From NCBI GenBank assembly GCA_034440615.1, contig JAOTOM010005053.1, positions 592,001-656,000 on the forward strand: a DNA stretch of 64,000 bases. The letters run 5' to 3'. The notes below the pieces were generated by a model. It was not told where the DNA came from. It ran no database searches and saw nothing but the letters and a program-made list of their open reading frames with translations. Source of the stretch: Ashinkailepas kermadecensis. Its lineage: Eukaryota > Arthropoda > Thecostraca > Neolepadidae. The translations under genes and the position numbers were made by a program. This document shows, in pieces, positions 1 through 12,800 of this stretch (the stretch's first letter is position 1; each line of letters begins with the position of its first letter).

Positions 1-856
1 TGTCCGGCCCGGACAGGTCAGATAATAGATAACGAATACCGAGGGCTGGGTCAGTCCTGCCAACGCCCACTGGTGAGCGGTACCAGGCGTCGTGCCAACT
101 CGCGGTGGTAGCCCTCTGGTCGGCCGTGACTGCGAAAGGCGCACCTCATGATGGCATCAGCGACACATTGCATCAACCGCATACTCATGCAGGCAGCAAA
201 CACAACAGGCCAACGGCGAAAAGCAAACCCACCACTCACAAGACAAAACCTATAAGGGGTAAGTACAGACATTGGTCGGTCCACTACAATAAAGAAGAAG
301 CGTTATCGCTATTTATTAGTGAAAAAGCAGGCCGCCGAAGAGATCACAAGGACGGCTTTAGGGCGAATCGACCATGTTGATCACATAGCCACAAGGAGGG
401 CGTTAGTGGAGAGACAAGGTGCCGGCGGACTTAGCGAAAATATGGTACTCAAAATCCTCGAGAAAACAAAAATACGTCGCGAAGAAGAAAAACCACAAGT
501 GATCATGTAAAATCGACTGGTAGCTGATTCTGATCCGGAGACACCACGATGCTCGCGCTCGCTCAATTGTTAATTCAAGCCGCCACAGGAGCCTAGCCCA
601 GAGCCTAGCCGCCACAGGAGCTAGCCCAGAGCTCCAATCACATCGCAACGCAGCCGTGGATGCTAACCGAAAAACGCTCGGCAATAGACAAGCAGCATGA
701 GCATTATGCCACCTGAGTTTGTACAGTAGCATTAGCACGACGTCCAAGCAGGATGGCGGGATGGTCGCGCAGCGTTGGGCAGTCTGAGCTATGGAGGTTA
801 GTGCCAGTAGGGACCGGGTGTCTAGTCGACAAGGCGGGCGCAGAGCCCACCCTTAC
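1..856 (-). other. Probable intron downstream of the giant plakin exon
   Basis: No second coding exon is recognisable. Minus-strand sequence from 856 begins GTAAGG. The frame reads through 50 codons of low-similarity sequence to a stop at 704-706. A short imperfect direct duplication (GCCACAGGAGC..TAGCCCAGAGC) lies at about 579-635. Nothing else of note is seen. Confidence 0.55.
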
Positions 857-860
857 CCTG
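855..860 (-). promoter_or_regulatory. Candidate 5' splice donor of the plakin exon
   Basis: On the minus strand the sequence reads CAGG|GTAAGG, with the exon's last base at 857 and the intron GT at 856-855. The cut falls exactly after a third codon position. It coincides with the point where plakin-repeat-like sequence stops. Confidence 0.65.
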
Positions 861-3800
861 GTCTCAGCCGGCACCAGCAGGCCCAGCCAATGCGCTTCGA
901 CGATGCTGATAAAGTGGTCCACCTGGCGGACATCGCCCGCGTTGGGCGTCACCAGACCCTCTTCGATGGCAGCCAGCAGGTGGTGGAGACGGTCGGTCAT
1001 GGGGTCCCGGATCAGCACGGTAGTCGGGTCAATGAGACCCGAGGCGATCGCTTCAGCCAGCGGCACGGGCTGCTCCACGAACGGGTCGACAAATCGCTCC
1101 CGGTCCATGTCGTACAAGTTGTAGTCGAGTGCTTCCAGCACGGAGAAGCAGTACCGCGGCGTCACCAACACGCCCTCGTGGATTGCCGATTCCAGCGTCA
1201 GGAAGTGGCCAGTCTTGGTGTCAAGAACCACGCCCTTGGCTTGCTCGATGAGCCCCTGCTCGAACGCGGCCGGTAGCTTGACTAGCTTATTACTCTTAGT
1301 GTCCTTCATCACCACAGAGTTTGGGTCCAGTAGACCAAGCTCGAACGCCTCCTTAAGCGTGACCGGTTGACGCGACGTGGGCTCAACGTAGCGAGCATGC
1401 TGAACGTTTAGGGCGCCGCTGTCGACCGCCTCCTGGAAGGTGGTCGGCGAGCGCAGGTACAACACCGTGTGACCCTCAAAAAGCACCACCTGTGGCGTAA
1501 GACGGCCGGTGCTCACATCGATCATAGCACGATGCTTCAGCTGGATAAGACCGTCAGCCAGCGCCTGCCGCAACGGCCGCAGTGAGTTGTTGGCTGGATC
1601 TAATACGACAGCCGATTCCGGGTTGACGATGTGTTCCTTGATAGCTTCCTCAAGGCTATAGTTCACGAGGTTTTCTCGGTCACTTGGCCGCGACGAGTAC
1701 AGACCAACCGACTCCTGCTGGATGATGTGCTCCACATTAACTGGCTCCTCAGGCACCACATCCTCGGTCACCAACAGCTGTCTGTCAAACGCCACGCTGT
1801 AGTTGTACGGCCGCTTGGTGAAAGTATCGATGACGCGACCCTTGCCTACTTGAATATTACCCTCTCTAATTGCAGTCGCTAGACGCTTGTGCTTTCCTTG
1901 TACTGTGTCGTTGAACTTGGTGGTCTTCCCGCAAAGAAGAGCGCGCTGAATGCCGTCATGAAGGTCTAAATGGTCGCCGCTGGTGGGGTCCTGGAACTTT
2001 CCTGACTCAAGGTTACATAGCTCGTACCGGATGGCGTCCGCGATGCCCAAAGGACGCTCACTTGGCACAATGTAGTGCAGTCTCTTGGCCTCAATCATCG
2101 TGATCTTCTCCTTAGTGCCTGGCATTATATACCATCCATTTTTAGCGTCGACCAGCTCATCACGGACGGCATCGCTGAAGCTGTGGAACCGTGACGTCTT
2201 GGCGTGCTTCACCGGAGACTTTTTGGGGTCCAGCAAATGCTGCTTGACGGCGTCCTCAAGCGTCAGTTTGCGACCCGAGCGTGGCTGTACGATTTTACCC
2301 GTCTGGGGATCATAGAAACCCATGTGCAGTAGACTATACAAGCTCATCGGCTTTTCGAAATCGACAATGAAACCCTTACGAAGTGCCTCACTGAGTGAAA
2401 TGTCGTAACCAGTCTTCGGATGCCGGAACGTGCCGCGTCGCCGATCAATGACACCATCACGGCATGCATCATTCAGGTTAAGGAGGCGCTCCTCTTCCTT
2501 GTCGAAGTAGCACGGCAAGCCCGGATTGATGATGAACCGCTTGATAATGTCGTGGAGGCTGACCTTCCATGTGGAGACAGGATCGGTGAAACGTCCTGTC
2601 TTGTCGTCATACATCCCGTCCTTAATGGCCTGCTGTAACGATAGTGAATACTCGCTGTCAACCACCAATCCAACCTCGAATGCCTCTTGTAGCGAGTAGT
2701 CGCAGTGCGTCTCGAAATTCTTGACACGCGCCGAGTCAGGCTCCACCAGCCGCCGTCGCATCGCATCCATCAGGTCAACATTCTTCCAGAAGCCACGGAT
2801 TGTGTCGCGCACCAGCACGGACTTCTCGTCCAAGATGTCACGCTCCACTGCCTCCAGCAGTGTCAGCCAGTCACCGGTGGCCGGATCCAAGAACAATCCC
2901 GTGTACTCGTCGTAGACACCCTTCTGAATGGCGGCTTTCACAGACATCGGCAACTCCACGTCCGAAATCAGGCCCTCTTTGAACGCCTCATTCAGAGGCA
3001 GACGGCGGGTCTTATCCGGACAGTAGTGGCCAGTGTTGCCGTTGATGAGACCCTCCCGCACAGCGCGCGGGAAGCTAACTACTCGGCTGCGACGCTCATC
3101 ACGCACAATTGTACACGACACGTCCACAAGTCTTAACTTGATGGCGCGCTCCAACGTAAAGCTCTCGTGAGTGTCAGGGTCCAGCACACGGCCAGATCGT
3201 GGGTCATACAGGTTCTTTTCAAACACCTTGTGTAGCGGTACGCGCTTGGGCGCCGGCAGCAGCACCTCATGCTCCATGGCCTCGGTCAGGGTGACCTCTT
3301 CACCGGACCGTGGGTCAGTCACAGTACCCGACACGGGGTCCAAAAAACCACGATCGATCGTTTCGCACAGGTTTAGCACCTCATTCGTGTCCGGGTGCAG
3401 CATTGTGTCGGCGAACACGTTGATTTCGGTGCGTGTGATCGCCTCCTCTATCGTAACGCGTTCCTTCGTACGGAAGATAATAAGATGGCCCGTCTGCTTC
3501 TCGTAGAGCTCCTTCTCGACGAATTCCTGCAGTGCTAGCGGCGGCTTGCGGTCGGAGAGCATGCCCTCGTCGACGGCGCGGTCGAGAGGTACGTCACGCC
3601 CCGGCTGTCGCAGCACGCCTCTCTCAGCGTCCACCAGGCCAGACCGCACTGCACTGTCATACGTGTGTATCACCTTCGTCTCCACGTCCACTACAATGAT
3701 GGACTCAACACTAATGATCTTCAGCTCCACTGCCTGCCGCAGGGTGACGCCCTCGCCGCTGGCAGGGTCAGTAATTGTACCAGCTTCCGGTTCGTATAAG

Positions 3801-6800
3801 CCCAACATCACAGCGTCTGTTAAGTCCACTGGCATCGGCTTGGTCCATATCAGGCCCTCACGGTATGCTTCATCCAGTGGCTTGACGCGTCCGATGCGAG
3901 TATCATTCACCTGACCAATGTTAGGGTCCACGAGGCGCGTTGTGATGGCTCGCTCCAGCGTCACAGACTCGTTATTTTGTGTATCCTTGATTTGCGACGA
4001 CTCGGCGTCAATCAGTTGACGCCGTATACCTTCCACTATCGATATCGATTCTTCAGTGCCAGGCATTACCAATCTGCCGGTGCCCGGCTGATACAGACCG
4101 CGTCGAATCACAGCCTCCAGCGACATGGGTATGCGTCTCGGGATCACCAGGCCTCTGTTGACAGCCTCAGCCAGAGGAATGTCCCTGCCTCGGTCAATAT
4201 CATTTACCTTACCACCAACCAGGTCAATTAGTCCATTCTCTTCGGCTTGCATCGCCGGCACGTACTCGTCGGCGTGCTTGTCCATCACCAACACTGTGTC
4301 AAGGTTCACCACACCGTTACGCATCGCTTCATCAATCGTCATAGGCTTTTCGTAACCGGGCACATCTACCAGCCCAAATTTGGGCTTGTACCACGCCTCA
4401 TCAAGAATGCGGCTGAAGGGCACATTCTTGGACTTTTCTTGCTCTGGCTTTACGAGACCCTCCTTAACTGCTCGGAAGAAATCGACTGTTTCGCTAGATT
4501 TGGGGTGACGCACGGTGCCTGTCTCGGCGTCAATGATCTGCTGTTCAATAGCCTTGTCAATCGGTACAAAACGGTTGCTTTCCTGGTCAAGCACGAGAAT
4601 TCCATGACGCGGCATGATGCCAAGAGTCACTAGCGACTGGAATGTCACCGGTTGTTGCGTTTCCGGGTTGAGAAAACGGCCACTCGTTGGCTCGTATATT
4701 CCCTCCTCAATAGCGGAGACAGGCCGCAGCATGCGACGCACCGCCGTAGACACATCCTCCACCAGCACCACTTCAGTCTTGCTCATTACCATGACGACGG
4801 TGTCCAGTGGCATTGTCTTCTTAGAGACGATGTCGCGCACAGGAATGCGCTTGTCGGTGCATGGGATCACCAGCACACACTTATCCGGCTGGACCTGATT
4901 GTCTTCGATCGCCTCTCGCAAAGTTACTTTGGGCTTCTTAGGTAGCTGCGCGTATTTCACCTGTTTCACAGCAACATATTTCTGGGGAACTTGGCTCAGC
5001 TGGACGTCCAATTGGGAAGCTTTACCGGGCGAGGGCTTTCCAAGATGTTGCTGATCAGGATGCCTGTCGCTCAAACGAGGTGGCTCGTCCTTTGTCGGAC
5101 GACGGCGAGGAGACTCCTTTTCACCAACTTGCTTATGAGTTGGGCCTGATACATACTTGGCTTGTTTTCCATGGGAGGGTTCGTCCTTATCCGGTTGTTT
5201 TGGCAGTTGCTGTTCCTTGATTGAAGATATGTGGGTTGGTTCCTCCTTCAAACAAGGCTCTTTCTTGATAGCGGACCGCATGACAGGCACCTCCTCTATC
5301 AGAACCATTTCGATGCTGCTGGTCACTTCAATAGCACTTTCCATCGACATGATCTTCTTTGAGATGATGTCGCGCAGCGGTATGCGCTTTCCATTGAGAG
5401 GAATGACCAGGATGCAACGTTCCGGTTCAATGTCTCCAGAGCAGATGGCCTCTTCAATTGTCATTCTTGATTTCTTTGGGAGCTGCGTGTATTTTCCAGG
5501 CTTTCTGATGGCATGCAAAGTCTCCTCTTCTGGCGTCCGATGGAACGGCTTGTCTTTCCTTACTTCCTTCCGTGATAGATCAGGGCTTTTCTTTGGACTC
5601 GTGCCCGATGTTCCATTCACGCCAGGTACCCTAAGAGGTTCGCTTTGACCAGTGACTTGGTGCTCTGGCTTTTCTTTTACTGGGAACTTCTGCACCGGCA
5701 CTTCTTCAATCAGCTGTCGAATGCGCGGCTCATCCTGACCAGGTACTTTATGAGAGGGTGTACCATCGGCTGGATGAATGCGGGATCCTTCAGACCACTT
5801 GTCAGACGGCCTGTCTTCTGTAAGAGGCGTTGGTGAGCTTACCTTTCTGGGGGAGGACTGAATTACTGAAACCTCGTGAATTAGAATCACCTCAGTCCTG
5901 CTAGCTACCTCAATTACACTTTGCATCGACATGATCTTTTTGGAAATTATGGTGCGTACCAGAATGCGCTTTCCTGTGCTCGGAATGACTAGGGTACAAA
6001 GTTCTGGCTCAATCTCATCTGCGCATATCGCTTCCTCGATGGTCATACTTGGAGTTTTTGACAATCGTGTGCAGCTGACTGGCTTCTTGTCGGGAAGGTC
6101 ATCCGGAGATTTGTTCCCTGGCATGCTTTCGTAACCAGCTGGAGTATCTAGCCTTGGTTCTTCATCTTCCTTTTTTCTCAATGCCTTTTTGGCAAAATCT
6201 ACCAGGGTCTGGCCCTTTGGGATGTTAATGTCGATGGAGGCGATGAGACCTTGCTTGATAGCCTCATCCAAGGGCATTTTTCTCCCGGTTTTCGGATGAG
6301 ATATATCACCGGTAACAGGATCAATCCTTCTCGTATCCATTCCATCTTTCACCGTGTATGTTTTTCCCGTCATTACCTCCACAATACACGACTGCTTATC
6401 CACAATCTTCTTCTCAGTAGTGTCTTTGAGAGTAAGCTGACGCCCACACTTGGGATCCCTGAAACGCTTGTTCTTCTTGTCATATATGGTAAGACCTGCC
6501 TGTACAAGATCCATAGGAGTCTTTAGCTTTTCATCTGGTTCCAAAATATCAGTGGGCTTCAAGATGCCTTTCTCTATTGCACTTGTCAACGGGATTTTCT
6601 CACCCGTACGAGGATCTGTGTAGGTTTTAGACTTGAAGCAAACGAGACCCTTCTTCACTGCCTCCGTGAATGACATCTTAATATCTCGGGTGGTAAACTC
6701 TTCCACAGTTTCATCATCATCTTTGACGATCCCGCGTTCTCTAGCTTCGTCGACGGAGATAACTTCCCCAGTCTTGAGATTCTTTACTTTATCCGGCCCC

Positions 6801-9800
6801 TGCAAGATGTGCCCTGCGATCAGCTGAATGGTCCTGGTAGTGATGGTGTGGAACTGCGTCAGTGTCTCCGTGATGCCGTCACATGGTGCGAGGTCGTCTT
6901 GCTCGTCGTCGGAATGTACTGGCTTGATACGAATGAGACCATTTTCGACAGCCTGTGCAATGGGCATCACTTCGTTGTTCTTTGGATGCTTGAATGTCTT
7001 CTTTTTCACGTCTATTAGATCCCTGTCCAGAGCATCCACCAAATCCACGGCATCCGAACTGAGTGGGAACGGCAATACCATCAACATGTTTCGATCAATA
7101 GCGTCCTCAAGGGGCACCATTTCCTTCGTGACGTTGTTGAGCAGCTCTTTCTTTTTTGGTTCCACATAACCGCGATCTACAGCTACCGGGAACGTGATTC
7201 CCAGCGGAGGCAGGTCATCGTTCATGGCATAAGTGCTCCAATCAAAGAATCCTTCACTATTAGCTTCGGAGATGGTCTTTCGCTTGCCGTCAATAAGAAC
7301 TTCATTGGTCTCGGGATTGATGAAACCGCGATCTATGGCTTCTTGAAGGGTTATTGGCTCCTCAGCCATTGAAAGCATACGCGACAAGGGATCCAATATC
7401 TCGCATATCAGTGCCTCCTCGATTGTGAGCTCAGTACCTGTCTCGGGGTGAATTACACGTTGTGTCCGTGGGTTGAACAGACCTTGCTCCATCATGTCTG
7501 GGAAAGTCAAGCACCTGGCTACTGGGATGAGGAAGTCGCCACGGTAAATATCGATCACACCACGTTCGACTGCTTGCTCAAGTGTCAGGTCATCTCCCCT
7601 TAGAGGATCCTTGATATGTCCATTTGTTCCATCAACCTTCCCACACTTGATTGAATCCAGCAGCGTGCAGGGCTTGCCATGGCAATCCTTGTAGTTGTCC
7701 GGATTTTCCAACGTTTCCGCGGTTTGTTTGTCCACGATATCACGCTTTACAGCATCTTTGGGTTTCACTACCCTCCGGCGTACCTTTTGCAAAATTATTG
7801 GTTTGCCTTCCTCAGCTTCGATTGATTTCGCCCTGCCGATAGTAACGCTGAATTTTGGTTCTGATACTCTCCCAATAGGCCTTTGACTTCTGGTTCCGGG
7901 TTCTTGAACTGACGGCAAGTGAGAAATGTGACCATTTGCCAGCTCCATCGCGTCCTCAGGGGTAATGAGACCCTTTTCAACTGCTTTTTCAAGAGGTACT
8001 TCTTCGCCAGTTTTTGGGTCGCGCACAATGATGGAAGTTTCGATTAGATGCGAGTCATAAGTCACCTGACCGTCGGCACCATCCACGTACCCTTCGGCAG
8101 CGTACTGATCGAACGTCTCCTGGTCGATGACACCACGCTCCAGGGCATCCTCCAGTGTGATCTCTTCACCTGTTTGAGGATGAACAACAAGAGCCCTCTT
8201 CACCTTTTTCGTGGTAATACCACGCTTCACTATCTCCGACACGTGCATGTCATCGCCATTTCTCGATGGTGTGAAGTACCTCAGAACCTCTTCACTCATA
8301 ACCGCACGATCAGCAGGTTCAATTAGCTTCTGACCAACAGACCTTGATCCAATGTCAGGAGAATGTCCACGAATAGGAGTGGCACCTGTTCTTGGATGTT
8401 TTTGCCCGTCGCCACGATCAGGCATGTGATCGCTGGGTAGTTTGGAGCTCATGTCTGTTGGACGATTAAAGCTTTCAGGCCTGTCCTTGGATGATCTCCT
8501 ATGAGAGCCATCTTTTGGAGTAACATCACCTGGCTTCCCTGGCTTTCTATCTACAGGACGCACTGGTTTCTCGGTTGGTCGAATCGGCCTGTCATTCCCT
8601 GTGTATTTCGGTTTCTCATCTCCAGATGTTCTAGGTTCATCAGATGGACCTTTGGGCTTTCCTTTACCCGGACGACCGGGTTTGTCAGCCCCTAGACATT
8701 CCGGCTTGCCACCAGGTTTGCTAGATTCATCACCTGGACGTCTTGGCTTCTCTCTACCTGGACCAACAAGTTTGTCATCCCCCGGCTTATCACTTTCCGG
8801 TTCGGTAGGGAACTGTGAGGTGTACCGTGACGTTACTGTCGTTTTAGTTGTTCGCACACTGTACCCATTAGGACTTCCAGGGCGATCTCTAACCGGAGAT
8901 TTATCCCCTGGACGGTCAGGTCTGGCTTTGGATGGTTTCTTTGGAAAACCACCTTTGGGAGACACATCTCTTGGTTTCTCATCCTTCTCAACTGAAGGAC
9001 GTTCTCCCTCGCTTCCTGGTCGATCGCGCTTGTTATCTCTTTGATGTTCAGGCTTCCTATCACCAGGCCTGCTAGATTCATCACTGGGACGTTTTGGCTT
9101 TTCTCTACCTGGGCCAACAGGTTTATCATATCCTGGCTTCTCCCCTTCCGGTTCCGTGGGGAGCTGGGACGTGTACCGTGTTGTTACTGTAGTTTTTGTC
9201 GTCTGAACATTTGAACTATTAGGGCTTTCAGGGCGATCCCTAAACGGAGTTTCGTCCCCAGGACGGTCAGGCTTGCTTTTGGATGGTCTCCTGGGCGAAC
9301 TGTCTTTGGGAGAAGCATCTCCAGGTTTCCCATCTGAAGGACGATCTGCTTTTCCCTTTGGTCGGCCAGGCCCGGAGTCCATATGGCGCTCTGGCTTCTT
9401 ATCTCCAGGCTTCCTTGGTTCATCGCCTGGACGTCGGGACTTTCCGCTTGCTGGATACGGTTTGTCATCTACTGGCTGTTCAGGCTTATCGTCATCCAGT
9501 TCGCTCGGTAATAGTGCTGTGTAACGTGATGTTACTGTGGTTTTTGTCATTTGAACATTGTAACTATCAGGACTTTCAGGGCGATCCCTAACCGGAGATT
9601 CGTCCCCTGGACGATCAGGCCTGCTTTTGGATGGTCTCCTGGGAGAACTGTCTTTGGGAGAAACATCTCCAGGTTTTCCAGGCTTCCAATCTGAAGTACG
9701 TCCCGATTTGTCCTCTGGTCGGCTAGGTCCGACGTCCGCACGACGTTCAGGCTTATCGCCAGGTTTGCTTGGTTCATCACCTGGACGTCTAGGCTTTACC

Positions 9801-12800
9801 CTATCAGAACCAATAGGCTTACCATCTTCTGGCTTACGATGCTCCGGTTCGTCGGGAAACTGTGATGTATACCGTGATGTTACTGTGGTTTTAGTGGTTC
9901 GGACACCACGACCATCAGGACTCTCAGGGCGATCTCTTATCGGATATCTATCTTCCGGACGGTCAGGTCTACCTTTGGATGGCCTCCCGAAAGAAGCGTC
10001 TTTGGGAGAGACATATCCAGCTTTCCCAGGCTTACCATCTGAAGGAAGTCCCTTGTCTCCTGGTCGGCCGGGCTTCTCACTCACTGCACGTTCTGGCTTC
10101 TCATCTCCAGGGCTGCTAGGTTTGTCAGGAGAACGTCCGGGCTTTCCCTTTCCCGGCCCAAGGGGTTTGTCATCTCTCGGCTTATCGTCTTCCGGTTCGC
10201 CAGGGAACTGGGATGTATACAATGTTGTTAGAGTGGTTTTAGTCGTCCGAACACCGTAGCCCTCTGGACTTTCAGGGCGATCTCGAACCGGAGATTCATC
10301 CCCAGGACGACTTGGCGTGCCTTTTGATGGTCCCCTGGGAGAACCGGCTTTGGGAAACACATCACCAGGCTTCTCAGGCTTCCTATCTGAAGGACGCTCC
10401 TTCTTATCACCTGGCCGGCCAGGCCTGTCTTTCCCTGGACGTTCTGGTCTTTCTTGATCAGGTCTGTCAGATTGATCATGTGGACGTCTGGGCTTTCCTT
10501 TCCCCGGTCCAAGAGGTTTGTCATTTCTCGGCTTGTCTTCAGGTTCGTCAGGGAACTGGGATGTGTACCGTGTTGTTACCGTGGTTTTAGTTGTTCGAAC
10601 GCTGTGACCGTCTGGACTTTCAGGGCGATCTCGAACCGGGGATTCATCCCCAGGACGGCTAGGCGTGCCTTTCGATGGTTTCCTGGGATAACCGCCTTTT
10701 GGTAACACATCTCCAGGTTTCTCGGGCTTCCGATCTGAGGGACGCTCTCCTTTGTCCCATGGCTTGCCATGCCTGTCTTTCCCTGGACGTTCCGGTTTTT
10801 CTTTATCAGGTCTGCCAGATTCATCATCTGGACGTCTAGGCTTTCCCTTCCCCGGCCCAATGGGTTTGTCATCTCTCGGTTTATCGTCTTCCGGTTCGCC
10901 AGGGAACTGGGATGTATACAATGTTGTTACCGTAGTTTTAGTCGTTCGAACACTGTAATCTTCTGGACTTTCAGGGCGATCTTGAACCGGAGATTCATCC
11001 CCAGGACGGCTTGGCGTGCCTTTTGATGGTCTCCTGGGAGAACCGTCCTTCGGAAACACATCACCAGGTTTCTCAGGCTTCCCATCTGAAGGACGCTCCT
11101 TTTTATCGCCTGGCCGGCCAGGCCTGTCTTTCCCTGGACGTTCCGGTTTTTCTTGATGAGGTCTGTCCGATTGATCATGTGGACGTCTGGGCTTTCCTTT
11201 CCCCGGTCCAAGAGGTTTGTCATCTCTCGGCTTGTCTTCAGGTTCGTCAGGGAACTGGGATGTGTACCGTGTTGTTACCGTGGCTTTAGTTGTTCGAACG
11301 CTGTGACCGTCTGGACTTTCAGGGCGATCTCGAACCGGAGATTCATCCCCAGGACGGCTAGGCGTGCCTTTTGATGGTCTCCTGGGAGAACCGTCACCAG
11401 GTTTCTCAGGCTTCCCATCTGAAGGACGCTCCTTTTTATCGCCTGGCCGGCCGGGCCTGTCTTTCCCTGGACGTTCAGGTTTTTCTTGATCAGGTCTGTC
11501 AGATTGATCATGTGTACGCCTTGGCTTTCCTTTCCCCGGTCCAAGAGGTTTGTCATCTCTCGGCTTGTGTTCAGGTTCGTCAGGGAACTGGGATGTGTAC
11601 CGTGTTGTTACCGTGGTTTTAGTTGTTCGAACGCTGTGACCGTCTGGACTTTCAGGGCGATCTCGAACCGGGGATTCATTCCCAGGACGGCTAGGCGTGC
11701 CTTTCGATGGTTTCCTGGGAGAACCGTCTTTTGGGGACATATCTCCAGGTTTCTCGGGCTTCCTATCTGAGGGACGCTCTCCTTTGTCGCATGGCTTGCC
11801 ATGTCTGTCTGTCCCTGGACGTTCCGGTTTTTCTTTATCAGGTCTGCCCGATTCATCATCTGGACGTCTAGGCTTTCCCTTCCCCGGCCCAATGGGTTTG
11901 TCATCTCTCTGTTTATAGTCTTCCGGTTCGCCAGGAAACTGGGATGTATACAATGTTGTTACCGCAGTTTTAGTCGTTCGAACACTGTAATCATCTGGAC
12001 TTTCAGGGCGATCTTGAACCGGAGATTCATCCCCAGGACGGCTTGGCGTGCCTTTTGATGGTCTCCTGGGAGAACCGTCCTTGGGAAACACATCAACAGG
12101 TTTCTCAGGTTTCCCATCTGAAGGACGCTCCTTTTTATCGCCTGGCCGGCCAGGCCTGTCCTTCCCTGGACGTTCCGGTTTTTCTTGATCAGGTCTGTCA
12201 GATTGATCATGTGGACGTCTGGGCTTTCCTTTCCCCGGTCCAAGAGGTTTGTCATCTCTCGGCTTGTCTTCAGGTTCGTCAGGGAACTGGGATGTGTACC
12301 GTGTTGTTACCGTGGCTTTAGTTGTTCGAACGCTGTGACCGTCTGGACTTTCAGGGCGATCTCGAACCGGAGATTCATCCCCAGGACGGCTAGGCGTGCC
12401 TTTTGATGGTCTCCTGGGAGAACCGTCACCAGGTTTCTCAGGCTTCCCATCTGAAGGACGCTCCTTTTTATCGCCTGGCCGACCGGGCCTGTCTTTCCCT
12501 GGACGTTCCGGTTTTTCTTGATCAGGTCTGTCAGATTGTTCATGTGGACGTCTTGGCTTTCCTTTCCCCGGTCCAAGAGGTTTGTCATCTCTCGGCTTGT
12601 CTTCAGGTTCGTCAGGGAACTGGGATGTGTACCGTGTTGTTACCGTGGTTTTAGTTGTTCGAACGCTGTGACCGTCTGGACTTTCAGGGCGATCTCGAAC
12701 CGGGGATTCATCCCCAGGACGGCTAGGCGTGCCTTTCGATGGTTTCCTGGGAGAACCGTCTTTTGGGGACACATCTTCAGGTTTCTCGGGCTTCCTATCT

